Assembly (NCBI GenBank): GCA_009838765.1
Contig: VXQX01000042.1
Span: 1 to 58,533, forward strand
From: Gemmatimonadales bacterium
GTDB lineage: Bacteria; Gemmatimonadota; Gemmatimonadetes; Palauibacterales; Palauibacteraceae
Length of the DNA: 58,533 nucleotides
Direction: 5' to 3'
The translations under genes and the position numbers were made by a program. The first letter of the stretch is position 1. Every line of letters starts with the position of its first letter. Shown piece after piece: positions 47,167 through 56,932 of this stretch. The notes beneath the pieces were generated by a model. It saw nothing but the letters and a program-made list of their open reading frames with translations, was not told the origin of the DNA and ran no database searches.

Positions 47167-49389
47167 GTGGAGAGCAGCCTCAAGCGGGAAGTCGGCCGGG
47201 ACGCGCCGGGAGCGGGCCCGCGCTCGCTCCTGCCCGGGGACTTCATGAAGGCGATCGAGGGCTACGAGGCCCGCCTCGACCTCGACCTGCTCGCCCTTGC
47301 GTTCCAGTACAGCCTCGAGAAACACGAGGGCCAGAAGCGCCGCTCGGGCGAGGACTACATCCGCCACTGCGTGGAGGTCGCCAAGATCCTCATCGAGATC
47401 CGGCTCGATACCGTGAGCATCGCGGCGTCGCTCCTCCACGATGTGGTGGAGGACACGGACACGACCGTGGACGAGATCCGGACGGAATTCGGCGAGGAGA
47501 TCGCCCTCATCGTGGACGGCCTCACGAAGATCTCGCTGTTCGCGTTCGGTTCCATGGCTGAGCGTCAGGTCGAGACCTACCGCAAGCTCCTCCTCTCCAT
47601 GGCCCGCGACGCGCGCGTGATCATGGTCAAGCTCGCGGACCGTCTCCACAACATGCGGACGCTGGAGCACATGCCGGCCGGCGCGCGGCAGCGGATCGCG
47701 CTCGAGACCCGGGAGATCTACGCGCCGCTTGCCCACCGTCTCGGGGTCGCGCGGCTGAAATGGGAACTCGAAGACCTCGCCTTCAAGTTCCTGGAGCCCG
47801 AGGGATACCGGAAGCTCGTGAAGGAGGTCAACGCCACACGGCGCGAACGCGAAGAACTGATCCGACGCATGGAGGAACCGCTTCGGGCCGAACTCGACGC
47901 CGCCGGAATCGTCTGCGAAGTCACGGGGCGGCCCAAGCACCTCTGGTCGATCTACGGCAAGATGGTCAAGCGCGACAAGCCATACGAAGAGGTGTACGAC
48001 ACGCTGGCGATGCGGCTCATCGTGGATTCGGTGCGCGACTGCTACCACGCGCTCGGCATCGTGCACAACAAGTGGACGCCGCTCACGGAGCGCTTCCACG
48101 ACTTCATCGCCACGCCGAAATCGAACATGTACCAGAGCCTGCACACGACGATCTTCGGCCCCGGCGGCGCGCTGTACGAGATCCAGATCCGCACCCACGA
48201 AATGCACCGCACCGCGGAGTACGGGATCGCGGCGCACTGGCGCTACAAGGAGGGGCGGTCCGGGGACGAGGTCGACGACGAACTCGCGTGGTTCCGGCAG
48301 GTTCTCGAGTGGCAGCAGGAGACGCGCGAGCCGGAGGAGTTCATGGAGTTCCTCCGCATCGACCTCTTCCAGGATGAGATCTTCGTCTTCACCCCGGCGG
48401 GAGACGTCAAGCAGTTGCCGAAGGGGGCCACGCCCATCGACTTCGCCTTCGCCGTGCACACCGAGGTCGGGCTTCGCTGCAAGGGCGCGAAGGTGAACGA
48501 ACGGATCGCTCCCCTCAGCCGTCCGCTTCGGAACGGGGACACCGTACACATCCTCACCTCCGATTCGCAGACGCCGAGCCGGGACTGGCTCGGCTTCGTG
48601 CGGAGCAGCAAGGCTCGGCACGAGATCCGGCAGTGGATCCGCGACGAGGAGCAGGAGTCCGCTCTCCAGCTGGGGAAGGACATCATCCAGCGCGAGTGGA
48701 GGCGCCGCCGTCGCGGGAGGGTGGACGAAGCGGCCCTCAGGGCGGCGTGCGAGACGCTGGGCTACGACGGGCCCGATGCACTGCATGCGGCCGCCGGCCG
48801 CGGTGACGTGGGGCTCACGCGCGTGATGCGCGCCATCCTCCCGGAAGTCATCCCCGAAGTGCCTCAGAAGAGTCCGAGTCCGCTTCACAAGCTCGTGGAC
48901 AAGGTGTGGGGCGGCGGAGGCCAGGGGATCCGGATCCAGGGGATGGAGAACCTGATGGTCCGGTACTCCCAGTGCTGCCAGCCGGTCCCCGGGGACAGGG
49001 TCATCGGCTACATCACCCGCGGTCGCGGCGTTTCCATCCACAGGCAGGACTGTCCGAACGTCCTGAATCTGTCGAGCGCTCCCGAGCGCCGGGTGGAGAT
49101 CGAATGGCAAGCGCACGGCGAGCGCCGGTTCCTGGTCCGCATCGTCATGGAGGGGACGGATCGCCACGGCCTGTTCGCGGACATCGCGCGCGCGGTCAGC
49201 GACACGGGCACGAACATCCAGTCGGCCGACATCAAGGGGGTCGAGGGAGGGATGCGCGGGCAGTTCGTCGTGGAAGTCGAGAACCTGACGCACCTGCAGA
49301 AGGTCATGCGCCAGGTTCAGGGCGTGAAAGGCGTGATCTCCGTCGAACGGAAGGAGTCCTTCGGGGAGAGCGGCCTCACCATCGAGTGA
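47167..49389 (+). CDS. rsh: Bifunctional (p)ppGpp synthetase/hydrolase, RelA/SpoT family
   Basis: A long Rsh of about 740 aa. The HD hydrolase domain carries [23 protein letters not shown] and [15 protein letters not shown], so hydrolysis should be active. The synthetase domain shows [31 protein letters not shown] and [24 protein letters not shown] follows ([25 protein letters not shown] in pieces), then the QCCQPVPGD zinc-finger region and a C-terminal ACT domain. It is the stringent-response regulator. GTG 47167 has GGAG 8 nt upstream; GTG 47140 adds nine residues and lacks one. Confidence 0.95.
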   Translation: MESSLKREVGRDAPGAGPRSLLPGDFMKAIEGYEARLDLDLLALAFQYSLEKHEGQKRRSGEDYIRHCVEVAKILIEIRLDTVSIAASLLHDVVEDTDTTVDEIRTEFGEEIALIVDGLTKISLFAFGSMAERQVETYRKLLLSMARDARVIMVKLADRLHNMRTLEHMPAGARQRIALETREIYAPLAHRLGVARLKWELEDLAFKFLEPEGYRKLVKEVNATRREREELIRRMEEPLRAELDAAGIVCEVTGRPKHLWSIYGKMVKRDKPYEEVYDTLAMRLIVDSVRDCYHALGIVHNKWTPLTERFHDFIATPKSNMYQSLHTTIFGPGGALYEIQIRTHEMHRTAEYGIAAHWRYKEGRSGDEVDDELAWFRQVLEWQQETREPEEFMEFLRIDLFQDEIFVFTPAGDVKQLPKGATPIDFAFAVHTEVGLRCKGAKVNERIAPLSRPLRNGDTVHILTSDSQTPSRDWLGFVRSSKARHEIRQWIRDEEQESALQLGKDIIQREWRRRRRGRVDEAALRAACETLGYDGPDALHAAAGRGDVGLTRVMRAILPEVIPEVPQKSPSPLHKLVDKVWGGGGQGIRIQGMENLMVRYSQCCQPVPGDRVIGYITRGRGVSIHRQDCPNVLNLSSAPERRVEIEWQAHGERRFLVRIVMEGTDRHGLFADIARAVSDTGTNIQSADIKGVEGGMRGQFVVEVENLTHLQKVMRQVQGVKGVISVERKESFGESGLTIE

Positions 49390-49406
49390 CCCGACGAGTC
49401 GAGACC

Positions 49407-51443
49407 ATGCCCCGCTTCGACCTTCAACTTCCATTCGAGCCGATGGGCGACCAGCCCACCGCGATCCGCGAGTTGGCCGAGGGCGTCCGCCGCGGCGACA
49501 CGTGGCAGACGCTGCTCGGCGTGACCGGCAGCGGGAAGACGGTGACGCTGGCGGCGATGATTGCGGAGGTCAATCGCCCGACGCTGGTGATGAGCCACAA
49601 CAAGACGCTCGCCGCTCAGCTGTACGGAGAACTGCGGCAGTTCTTTCCCCGCAATGCCGTCGAGTATTTCATCTCCTACTACGACTATTACCAGCCCGAG
49701 GCCTATGTCCCTGCCACCGACACTTTCATAGAAAAAGATGCGTCCATCAACGAAGACATAGACCGGCTGCGGCTCCGCGCCACCTCCGCCCTCATGGAGC
49801 GGCGGGACGTGATCGTCGTCGCCTCCGTGTCGGCGATCTACGGACTCGGCGATCCGGTCGGCTACCGGGAACTGATGCTCACGCTGTGCGAAGGGCAGGA
49901 GATCTCCCGCCGGGAGATCCTCTCCGGGCTCGTTCGGATCCAGTATTCGCGGAACGATCTCGATTTCGTGCGCGGCACCTTCCGGGTGCGCGGCGACGTG
50001 ATCGAGATCCTGCCCGCGTACGAGGAGCAGGGGGTCAGGATCGAGATGTGGGGCGACGCGATCGAACGCATCTCGAAGATCGATCCGATGACCGGCGCGA
50101 CCATCACCCGCCTGCCCGAGACGTCGATCTTTCCCGCCACGCACTACGCGACGCTCGGTCACCGGCTGGAGGAGGCCCGGCACGCGATCTACGTGGAGCT
50201 GGAGGAACGGCTGATGCACCTCCGGCAGGATGGTCGGCTCCTCGAAGCGCAGCGCCTGGAGCAGCGCACGCGATTCGATCTCGAGATGCTGACGGAAGTG
50301 GGGTTCTGTCCCGGAATCGAGAACTACAGCCGACACCTGGACGGCCGGGCGCCCGGCAGCCGTCCCTACTGTCTCCTCGACTATTTCCCGGATGACTATG
50401 TCGTGGTCGTCGACGAATCCCACGTGTCGATCCCGCAGATCGGCGGGATGTACGAGGGGGACCGCAGTCGAAAGACGACGCTGGTCGAGTTCGGATTCCG
50501 GCTCCCGTCCGCGCTGGACAACCGGCCACTGTCGTTCCGGGAGTGGGAAGATCTCGTGCCGTGCGCGATCTTTGTCAGCGCGACGCCCGGCGATTACGAG
50601 TTGCGGAAGAGCGGGGGCGTCGTCGTGGAACAGTTGATTCGGCCGACCGGACTGCTGGATCCGGAAGTGGAGGTACGGCCGGTTCGCGGGCAGGTGGACG
50701 ACCTCCTCGGCGAGATTCGCCGGCGGACGGAACGGCGCGAGCGCGTGCTCGTGACGACGCTCACGAAGCGGATGGCGGAAGACCTGTCCGAGTTCCTCGC
50801 GGCGCGGGGCGTGCGGGTGCGCTACATGCACTCGGACATCGCGGCGATCGACCGCGTGAAGATCCTTCGCGACCTGCGGCTGGGGACGTTCGATGTTCTT
50901 GTCGGAATCAACCTGCTGCGGGAGGGCCTCGACCTGCCGGAGGTCTCCCTGGTCGCGATCCTCGACGCGGACAAGGAGGGCTTCCTCCGTTCTGATCGCT
51001 CGCTCGTGCAGACGATCGGGCGCGCGGCCCGGAACCTCGCGGGGAAAGCGATCCTGTACGCGGACAAGGTGACGGATTCGATGCGGCGCGCGATGGAGGA
51101 GACGGCGCGGCGACGGGAAGTGCAGGCGGAATACAACCGGGAACACGGGATCGAGCCGCGCTCGATCGTGAAGTCGGTGAGGGAGATCCGGTTTTCGACC
51201 GCGGTGGCCGATGCCCGGGAGGCGCAGCCCGCCGTGCACGAACGGGGAGGCGCCTACGAAGACCTGTCGCCGGAGGCCCTGGCCGAGACGATCGAGAAGG
51301 ACATGCGCGCTGCTGCGGCCGCGCTCGATTTCGAGACGGCGGCCCGGCTGCGGGACGAACTGTTCGAGGTCCGTGCCCGGATCGGCGACGGAAAGGGGAC
51401 GCGGCCGCCGGGGTTGCCGATCTCCGCGGGGGACCCGGCATGA
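49407..51443 (+). CDS. uvrB: Excinuclease ABC subunit B
   Basis: A 678-aa UvrB of normal length. Walker A GVTGSGKT is at residues 38-45; the damage-wedging beta-hairpin region is [12 protein letters not shown]; motif II is VVVDESH; helicase motifs [34 protein letters not shown] (in pieces) and QTIGRAARN follow; the C-terminal UVR domain is [23 protein letters not shown]. It loads onto damage handed over by UvrA and recruits UvrC in nucleotide-excision repair. ATG 49407 is 17 nt after the rsh stop; the stop overlaps tsaE by 4 nt. Confidence 0.98.
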   Translation: MPRFDLQLPFEPMGDQPTAIRELAEGVRRGDTWQTLLGVTGSGKTVTLAAMIAEVNRPTLVMSHNKTLAAQLYGELRQFFPRNAVEYFISYYDYYQPEAYVPATDTFIEKDASINEDIDRLRLRATSALMERRDVIVVASVSAIYGLGDPVGYRELMLTLCEGQEISRREILSGLVRIQYSRNDLDFVRGTFRVRGDVIEILPAYEEQGVRIEMWGDAIERISKIDPMTGATITRLPETSIFPATHYATLGHRLEEARHAIYVELEERLMHLRQDGRLLEAQRLEQRTRFDLEMLTEVGFCPGIENYSRHLDGRAPGSRPYCLLDYFPDDYVVVVDESHVSIPQIGGMYEGDRSRKTTLVEFGFRLPSALDNRPLSFREWEDLVPCAIFVSATPGDYELRKSGGVVVEQLIRPTGLLDPEVEVRPVRGQVDDLLGEIRRRTERRERVLVTTLTKRMAEDLSEFLAARGVRVRYMHSDIAAIDRVKILRDLRLGTFDVLVGINLLREGLDLPEVSLVAILDADKEGFLRSDRSLVQTIGRAARNLAGKAILYADKVTDSMRRAMEETARRREVQAEYNREHGIEPRSIVKSVREIRFSTAVADAREAQPAVHERGGAYEDLSPEALAETIEKDMRAAAAALDFETAARLRDELFEVRARIGDGKGTRPPGLPISAGDPA

Positions 51444-51961
51444 GGAGCGCCGTGCTGGACGAAGCGGGACTCGCGCGCTGGGGGCGAGAGGTCGGCGCGG
51501 TCGCGGATCGCGACGAGGTCTTCGTCGCGCTCACCGGACCCCTCGGCGCCGGAAAGACACGGTTTACGCAGGCGGCGTGTGCCGGGGCGGGCGTGGACGT
51601 AGCGGTGACGAGCCCGACGTACACGCTCGTCCACTGGTATCCCGGCGAGCGCGGGCCGGTCGGGCACGCGGACCTGTACCGCCTCCGCGATCCATCCGAA
51701 CTCCTCGCCCTCGGGTGGGAGGAGCTCGAAGCCCACCCGGGGGCGGTCTTCGTCGAGTGGGCGGAGCGGGCCGGGGAGGAGCTTCCGGTGGACCGCTGGG
51801 AAGTCCGATTCGAGTTCAGCGACGGGGCCGACAGCGCCGGCGGGGCCGCCGGGCGCACCGGGCGTGCGCTGCGGCGGGTGTCGGCGCGCGCGCTGGGCCG
51901 CGTCCCGCCGGTTCCCGATCCGGGCCCGTACGCCGAGGGGGCGGAGTCGTCCGCGTGCTGA
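51440..51961 (+). CDS. tsaE: tRNA t6A biosynthesis ATPase TsaE
   Basis: A 173-aa P-loop ATPase with [15 protein letters not shown] (Walker A), [17 protein letters not shown] and [14 protein letters not shown]. TsaE works with TsaB and TsaD to attach threonylcarbamoyl to A37 of ANN-decoding tRNAs. The C-terminal 40 residues are Arg/Pro/Gly-rich and longer than in E. coli (153 aa). It is between uvrB and tsaB with overlaps on both sides. Confidence 0.93.
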   Translation: MRSAVLDEAGLARWGREVGAVADRDEVFVALTGPLGAGKTRFTQAACAGAGVDVAVTSPTYTLVHWYPGERGPVGHADLYRLRDPSELLALGWEELEAHPGAVFVEWAERAGEELPVDRWEVRFEFSDGADSAGGAAGRTGRALRRVSARALGRVPPVPDPGPYAEGAESSAC

Positions 51962-52638
51962 GTCTGGCGCTGGAGACGAGCACGGGGCTCGGCGGTATCG
52001 CGCTGGGCCGCGGCGACACCCTGATTTCGGAATGCGCGCTGGCCGTCCGCGCGACGCACTCCGAGACCGTGCTCGACGAGGTGGAACGCATGCTCTCGCG
52101 CGCCCGGATCGGCGTCGGCGACATCCAGCGCGTGATCGTCGGGGCCGGCCCCGGCTCCTTCACCGGCGTGCGGATCGCGGCTTCGCTGGCGAAGGGTTGG
52201 TGCCACGCGAGGGGCGTTCCGCTCTTCGCATACTCGAGCCTTCGCGCCGTCGCCGCCTCCGCAGGGCGTGCCCGCGTGTGCGCGCTGTTCGATGCCCGCC
52301 GCGGAGAAGTGTACGGAGCCGCCTTCGCCGACGGGCCTCTGGAGGCCCCGATGCGCGGACCGGCCGCGTGCGACATCGGTCGCTGGCTCGGGGGCCTGGA
52401 GGACTGCGGATCATGGTCCTTTGCGGGGGAAGGCGCGATCCGGCACCGGGCTGCGATCGAGGCTGGCGGCGGAAGCGTGCTCCCGCCGTTTCTCGCCGTA
52501 CCCCGCGCGGGCGCGCTCCTGTGGCTGGCGGAGAGGCTTCCGGCCGGCCGTGTCGTGGACATCGACGCATGGGAACCCCGGTATGTGCGGAGTTCCGGAG
52601 CCGAACGCCAGCTCGACCGCCGTGGCGGATCCGGATAG
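51955..52638 (+). CDS. tsaB: tRNA t6A biosynthesis protein TsaB
   Basis: A 227-aa TsaB (YeaZ) with the actin/ASKHA start [30 protein letters not shown] and VIVGAGPGSFTGVRIAASLAKG. It dimerises with TsaD. The GTG start at 51955 lies inside the tsaE end (7-nt overlap) and no ATG precedes the conserved N-terminus. tsaD itself is not in the window. The tsaE-tsaB-rimI order is common. Confidence 0.93.
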   Translation: MLSLALETSTGLGGIALGRGDTLISECALAVRATHSETVLDEVERMLSRARIGVGDIQRVIVGAGPGSFTGVRIAASLAKGWCHARGVPLFAYSSLRAVAASAGRARVCALFDARRGEVYGAAFADGPLEAPMRGPAACDIGRWLGGLEDCGSWSFAGEGAIRHRAAIEAGGGSVLPPFLAVPRAGALLWLAERLPAGRVVDIDAWEPRYVRSSGAERQLDRRGGSG

Positions 52639-53089
52639 GTCGCCCATAAGGATCCGGCCGCTCCTCGAGTCGGATCTCGGGCAGGTCACGGCGATCGAGG
52701 AGGCCTGTTTCGCCACGCCCTGGTCGGAACGGACGTTCAGGAACCTGCTCAGACGCCCCGACGCGGTCCTCCTCTCCGCCGTGTGCGAGGAGCATCGCGT
52801 CGCGGGATACGCCGCCGTGTGGTTCGTCGGGCGGGAGGCGGAACTCGGGGACCTCGCCGTGGCTCCGAACGACCGCCGGCGCGGCATCGGGGGCGAACTG
52901 GTGGACGCGGTTCTCGAGGAAGCGCGGATCCGCGGCGTCATGCGGATCCTCCTCGAAGTGCGGGAAGGGAACCGAAGCGCGCAGGATCTATACCGAAGCC
53001 GGGGATTCGAAATCGTCGGGCGGCGTCGCGGCTACTATGCGGGCCCGAAGGAAGACGCTCTCGTCATGCGGCGGTTGCTGGTCCGTTGA
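52622..53089 (+). CDS. rimI: Ribosomal-protein-alanine N-acetyltransferase-like GNAT
   Basis: A 155-aa GNAT with IRPLLESDLGQVTAIEEACF, LGDLAVAPNDRRRGIGGEL (acetyl-CoA loop RRGIGG), LLEVREGNRSAQDLYRSRGFEIVGRR and YYAGPKEDALVM, all typical of RimI. RimI acetylates S18 in E. coli. The start is GTG 52622, overlapping tsaB by 17 nt, as no ATG is near the motif start. It ends the t6A operon. Confidence 0.9.
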   Translation: MADPDRSPIRIRPLLESDLGQVTAIEEACFATPWSERTFRNLLRRPDAVLLSAVCEEHRVAGYAAVWFVGREAELGDLAVAPNDRRRGIGGELVDAVLEEARIRGVMRILLEVREGNRSAQDLYRSRGFEIVGRRRGYYAGPKEDALVMRRLLVR

Positions 53090-53097
53090 TCGTTTCC

Positions 53098-53106
53098 TGT
53101 TACCTT
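53098..53106 (+). promoter_or_regulatory. Possible extended -10 element before ssb
   Basis: TGTTACCTT sits 60 bp before the ssb ATG in the 76-nt rimI-ssb gap and matches the TGCTACCTT before rsh in eight of nine bases. TTGCTG at 53075-53080 is 20 bp away, too far for a standard -35. Confidence 0.3.
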
Positions 53107-53165
53107 GATCCTCTTCATCATCACCACCACCATGGACCTTCGAGTCGATCATCGGGGAGGCGGGA

Positions 53166-53606
53166 ATGGCGCGCAGTCTGAACAAGGCGACACTCATCGG
53201 AAACCTGGGCGCGGACCCGGAAGTGCGGTCGACGAACACGGGTACGCGGGTGGCGACCCTCTCCGTCGCGACCAGCCGCCGGTGGACGACGCGCGCCGGC
53301 GACCAACAGGAGAAGACGGAGTGGCATCGAGTGGTCTGCTGGGACCGCCTCGCCGAAATCTGCGAGCAATACCTGCGCAAGGGCGACCGCGTCTACGTGG
53401 AAGGCCGGATCGAGTACCGGCAGTGGGAGGGGCAGGACGGCCAGACGCGGTATACGACGGAGATCCGAGCGCTCGAGATGATCATGCTCGGGAGCAGCGG
53501 CGGCGGCGGAGAGGGTTATTCGGCGGCGGAACCCCGGCAGGAGCGTTCGGATTTCTCGGAGTTCTCCAACCGGTCCGTCGCGGGTGAGGACGATCTCCCC
53601 TTCTGA
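53166..53606 (+). CDS. ssb: Single-stranded DNA-binding protein
   Basis: A 146-aa SSB. The OB-fold has SLNKATLIGNLGADPEVRST, TEWHRVVCWDRLAEICEQYLRKGDRVYVEGRIEYR (in pieces), a short Gly/Ser-rich linker follows, and the acidic partner-binding tip EDDLPF ends the protein. It binds ssDNA and recruits replication and repair enzymes. GGGGAGG precedes the ATG. It is separated from hemA by 61 nt with a hairpin. Confidence 0.97.
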   Translation: MARSLNKATLIGNLGADPEVRSTNTGTRVATLSVATSRRWTTRAGDQQEKTEWHRVVCWDRLAEICEQYLRKGDRVYVEGRIEYRQWEGQDGQTRYTTEIRALEMIMLGSSGGGGEGYSAAEPRQERSDFSEFSNRSVAGEDDLPF

Positions 53607-53610
53607 GGCG

Positions 53611-53631
53611 TCCGGCGTCGCGATCGCCGGA
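53611..53631 (+). terminator. Hairpin between ssb and hemA
   Basis: Arms TCCGGCG (53611-53617) and CGCCGGA (53625-53631) pair perfectly around TCGCGAT, starting 5 nt after the ssb stop. It has no T-run; it is a plausible terminator or processing stem for the ssb transcript. Confidence 0.45.
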
Positions 53632-53667
53632 TCTCGCCACGGCACGGATCCCCCGATCCCGGAGACG

Positions 53668-54966
53668 ATGCCGCACGCTCCCGCCGATGCGCTCGTCGCG
53701 GTCGGACTCAGCCACCGGACGGCTCCCATCGACATCCGGGAACGTTTCGCGCTCGGAGACCGCCGACGGGCCGAGTGGGTCGATAATCTGACGGCCAGGC
53801 CGGCTGTCTCCGAGTGCGTCGTGCTTTCCACCTGCAACCGGACGGAATGCTACCTGGCGGGAAACGACGCGGAGGCGCTCGACCGTCTCGGGCGCGAGGC
53901 GCTGTGCGCGGTTTCGGGTCTGGGGACCGCCGGAGACTCGTACCTGGCCACGCTCGAAGGGACGAGCGCGGTCCGCCACCTGTTCCGCGTCACCAGCGGA
54001 CTGGAGTCGCTCATCGTCGGCGAACCGCAGATTCAGGGCCAGGTCCGGGGGGCCTACCGGCATGGACGTCCCAGGGTGGGGCCGGTGCTGCACCGCCTGT
54101 TCCAGTCCGCGCTCGAGGTCGGCGGGCGCGTGCGGGCCGATACGTCGATCGCGAGCGGCGTGACTTCGATCCCCGGCGCGGCGGTCGGTCTCGCCCGGGA
54201 GGTGTTCGGCTCGCTCGACGACCGCAGCGTGCTCGTGCTCGGGACCGGCGAGATGGGAAGGCTCACGGTGCAGTGCCTGAAGCGGGAAGGGGCAGGGCGC
54301 GTGTTCCTCGCGAGCCGCGACCCGGACCGCGCCGCGCGCGTGAGCCGGCCCCTCGAAGCGCTCCCGCTGCGAAGGAGCGCGGCGCTCGACGCGCTGGATC
54401 GCGTAGATCTCGTCATCGCCTGCACGGAGTCGGAGGCAGCCTTCCTCCGGGCGGCGCATGTGCGGAGCCCGCGACCGGGGGGGGCGCCGCTCGTGATCCT
54501 CGACATCGCCGTGCCCCGCAACGTCGATCCCCGCGTAACCGATATCTCCCACGTGTTCCTGTACAACATCGATGACCTGCGGCGCGTCGTGGATCGGGCC
54601 CGGGCGGCGCGCGAGCAGGAGTGCGAACGCGCGGAGGCGATCATCGAGCGGCGCGTCACCAAGTACCGGGCATGGCGTCGAAGTCGTCGCGCCGACCCGG
54701 CCGTGCGGGCGCTGAGGAACACCGCTCGCCAGCTGGTCGCCGATGCGCTCGCCGGCCGCACTCCGGTCCCCGAAGACGACGAAGCACTGCGGCTGGCGAG
54801 TCAGGCCGCGCTCAACAAGGTTTTGCACGGGCCCACACGCGCCATCCGATGGCTCGCCGAACGGTCCGACGGCGAGGCGTGTCTGCGTGGGATGGAACCA
54901 TGGCTGGCAGGCCGGGGAGAGCCCCGCGTCCCGGCCGGGAGCGGGGAAGCGAGGACGGGGGGATGA
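53668..54966 (+). CDS. hemA: Glutamyl-tRNA reductase
   Basis: A 432-aa enzyme reducing Glu-tRNA to glutamate-1-semialdehyde, the first step of C5 haem synthesis. It has VGLSHRTAPIDIRERF, the catalytic Cys56 in VVLSTCNRTECY, GLESLIVGEPQIQGQV, the NADPH motif VLVLGTGEMG and VFLYNIDDLRRVVD. ATG 53668 has GGAG three nt upstream; a GTG at 53584 inside ssb would add 28 residues. The C-terminal dimerisation region ends in a variable Gly/Arg-rich tail. The rest of the haem genes here (hemD-hemB) lie 36 kb upstream. Confidence 0.95.
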   Translation: MPHAPADALVAVGLSHRTAPIDIRERFALGDRRRAEWVDNLTARPAVSECVVLSTCNRTECYLAGNDAEALDRLGREALCAVSGLGTAGDSYLATLEGTSAVRHLFRVTSGLESLIVGEPQIQGQVRGAYRHGRPRVGPVLHRLFQSALEVGGRVRADTSIASGVTSIPGAAVGLAREVFGSLDDRSVLVLGTGEMGRLTVQCLKREGAGRVFLASRDPDRAARVSRPLEALPLRRSAALDALDRVDLVIACTESEAAFLRAAHVRSPRPGGAPLVILDIAVPRNVDPRVTDISHVFLYNIDDLRRVVDRARAAREQECERAEAIIERRVTKYRAWRRSRRADPAVRALRNTARQLVADALAGRTPVPEDDEALRLASQAALNKVLHGPTRAIRWLAERSDGEACLRGMEPWLAGRGEPRVPAGSGEARTGG

Positions 54967-54997
54967 GTCAGGACAGGGTGCAGGAGGGGGGCACGCG

Positions 54998-55747
54998 ATG
55001 ACGGCCGGCAGCGGAATCGGCGTGGGAGGGGGCCTGGGCATCGTACAGGATCTATCCGCTCGCGTGATCGATTCCCCGATCGACATGATCCTGGGCGCGA
55101 CCCTGCCCACGAAGATCATCCTCACCGTGCTCGCCGCCTTCTCGCTCGTATCCTGGGTCCTCATCATCTGGAAGTTCCGCGAGTTGCGCGCCGTGAACGC
55201 GCGGGCGGACGACTTCGTGTTCGCGATGGCCGGGGCCAACGGCCTGGTGGACCTCAACGACGCGCTGGCGGAACTGGAGGATTCCCCCTTCAGAAGGGTG
55301 TTTCGGGAGGGGATCGCCTTCTTCTCCGAACTGCGCCCGGGCGCGCTCGACGGCACGCACGTGGGGGAGGGGTTGAGCCCGACGCAGCTCGAAGCGCTGT
55401 GGCTGGTGCTCGAGAAGAGCCTCTCCGAGGAGAAGGATGAGCTCGCGCAAGGGCTGTCCTGGCTCGCGATCATCGGCTCCGTGAGTCCTCTCCTGGGCCT
55501 CATGGGAACCGTCGTGGGCGTGATGAACTCCTTCATCGGGATCACATCGCAGGGGTCCGCCAACATCGCGGCGGTCGCGCCGGGCATCGCGGAAGCGCTC
55601 ACGACCACCGTCGCGGGGCTGGCGGTCGCGATTCCCGCGGTTATCGCATACAACCACTATGCCTCCCGCCTGCGTCTCTTCGTGGGAGAACTGGAAGGAT
55701 TCGCGAGCGAATTCGTGGGGACGCTCGCGCGCGAGGGGCGCCTGTGA
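54998..55747 (+). CDS. tolQ: TolQ/ExbB-type proton channel protein
   Basis: A 249-aa MotA/TolQ/ExbB protein with three membrane helices, about residues 36-58 (LTVLAAFSLVSWVLIIW), 148-172 (WLAIIGSVSPLLGLMGTVVGVM) and 192-218 (ALTTTVAGLAVAIPAVIAYN). With TolR it converts proton-motive force into movement of TolA. CAGGAGGGGG precedes ATG 54998; the longer frame upstream lies in hemA. Gene order with the next three genes identifies Tol rather than Exb. Confidence 0.93.
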   Translation: MTAGSGIGVGGGLGIVQDLSARVIDSPIDMILGATLPTKIILTVLAAFSLVSWVLIIWKFRELRAVNARADDFVFAMAGANGLVDLNDALAELEDSPFRRVFREGIAFFSELRPGALDGTHVGEGLSPTQLEALWLVLEKSLSEEKDELAQGLSWLAIIGSVSPLLGLMGTVVGVMNSFIGITSQGSANIAAVAPGIAEALTTTVAGLAVAIPAVIAYNHYASRLRLFVGELEGFASEFVGTLAREGRL

Positions 55748-55784
55748 GCCGGGACTCCGGCGGTCGGAGGATGAGGAACGCGGG

Positions 55785-56210
55785 ATGAGAAGGCGCTTTA
55801 CACAGGAGGCCGACGGGATCGGCGTCGTGGCGGAGATCAATGTCACGAGCCTCGTCGATGTCGCGTTCACCCTCCTCATCATCTTCATGATCACGGCGCC
55901 GATCCTCCAGGGCGGCATCGAGATCGACCTGCCGGAAGGCGTCTCGGCACCTCTCAGCGCCGCCGACGCGCTCGTGGTCTCCATCGACGCGGATGGGCAG
56001 ATCTACCTGGATGACGTCCCGGTGACGTTCGAGGAGTTCGACGCCTCGCTCGCGCTGGCCCTCGATCGCTTCGAGTCGGACCAGGTGTACCTGAAGGCGG
56101 ACGGCGACCTCGCCCTCCGGGAGGCGACCCGGGTCATGGGTCCGATTCAGGATGCCGGCGGCGTGCTGAACATCGTCACCGATCCGGACCCGAGGCGTCG
56201 CCGTCCATGA
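55785..56210 (+). CDS. tolR: TolR/ExbD-type protein
   Basis: A 141-aa ExbD/TolR protein: INVTSLVDVAFTLLIIFMITAPIL is the single membrane helix with the proton-carrying Asp (VDVAF), followed by a periplasmic domain with GQIYLDDVPVTFEEF and VYLKADGDLALREATRVM. It is 37 nt after tolQ. The ATG at 55785 begins the family text; an out-of-frame short ATG lies just before. It overlaps the next gene by 4 nt. Confidence 0.94.
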   Translation: MRRRFTQEADGIGVVAEINVTSLVDVAFTLLIIFMITAPILQGGIEIDLPEGVSAPLSAADALVVSIDADGQIYLDDVPVTFEEFDASLALALDRFESDQVYLKADGDLALREATRVMGPIQDAGGVLNIVTDPDPRRRRP

Positions 56211-56932
56211 ACCCGTACGGAGGGGCGGAAGCCCGCAGCGATCGCGGACGCTGGCGCGCATGGCGGCGCGGAGGGCCGCAGCGTCACGGGCGTCCGCCCA
56301 GGCGGGCCGTGTACGGTTCCCTCGGCGTCCACGGAGGTCTTCTGGTCCTCGCCGTGTTCGGCGACGCCGTGATCCGCCCGGCCGAACTGCCCACTTCGGT
56401 ACGGGTGAACCTGGTCGCGTTCGCTCCCGAGGATGCGCCGATCCGCATCGATCCCTCGCCGCCCGAGGTCGCTGAAGAGGAGAACCGGCCGCCTCCGCCC
56501 GAGCCGACGCCCGACCCGGTACCGCAGGTAGAGACGCCAACCGTCGAGGCCGAGGTTGAGATCGAACGCGAGGCGGAACCGGAACCCGCGCGGACCGAGG
56601 AGGTCGGCGAGGAAGTGCGCACGATCCGGATCGCGGGCGAGATCTCGGCCTGGCCCGAATACGAAGAGAACATCATCCGCCAGATCCAGCGCCGCTGGCG
56701 GCCCCCCGTCGGGGCGCGCGAGCTTCGGTCCGAGATCTACTTCATCATCCACCGGGACGGACGGGTGACGGGGTTCGAGTGGGTGGCGAGATCCGGGAGC
56801 CTGGTCTTCGATGTCCAGGCGATGGGGGCCGTGGAATCGGCGGGCCGCGACCGGGCCTTCGGTCCGCTTCCCGACGACTTCCCCGCGGACGCGCTCGCCG
56901 TCTCCTTCTTCTTCGATCCGAGCGCACGCTGA
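56207..56932 (+). CDS. TolA/TonB-like energy-coupling protein
   Basis: A 241-aa protein with an N-terminal basic stretch, one membrane helix (about 36-55, AVYGSLGVHGGLLVLAVFGD), a Pro/Glu-rich periplasm-spanning segment (84-130) and a TonB/TolA C-terminal domain with YEENIIRQIQRRWRPPVGA and IYFIIHRDGRVTGFEWVARSGS. In this operon position it should be the TolA that links TolQR to Pal and TolB, although the C-domain is TonB-like, as usual outside Proteobacteria. Confidence 0.88.
   Translation: MNPYGGAEARSDRGRWRAWRRGGPQRHGRPPRRAVYGSLGVHGGLLVLAVFGDAVIRPAELPTSVRVNLVAFAPEDAPIRIDPSPPEVAEEENRPPPPEPTPDPVPQVETPTVEAEVEIEREAEPEPARTEEVGEEVRTIRIAGEISAWPEYEENIIRQIQRRWRPPVGARELRSEIYFIIHRDGRVTGFEWVARSGSLVFDVQAMGAVESAGRDRAFGPLPDDFPADALAVSFFFDPSAR

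Noticed and set aside
53116-53134. CATCATCACCACCACCATG before ssb looks like a six-histidine tag coding stretch
   Set aside because: Flanking sequence is continuous native rimI and ssb with no vector text; it is in a non-coding leader, so it is probably a chance CAY-rich run.
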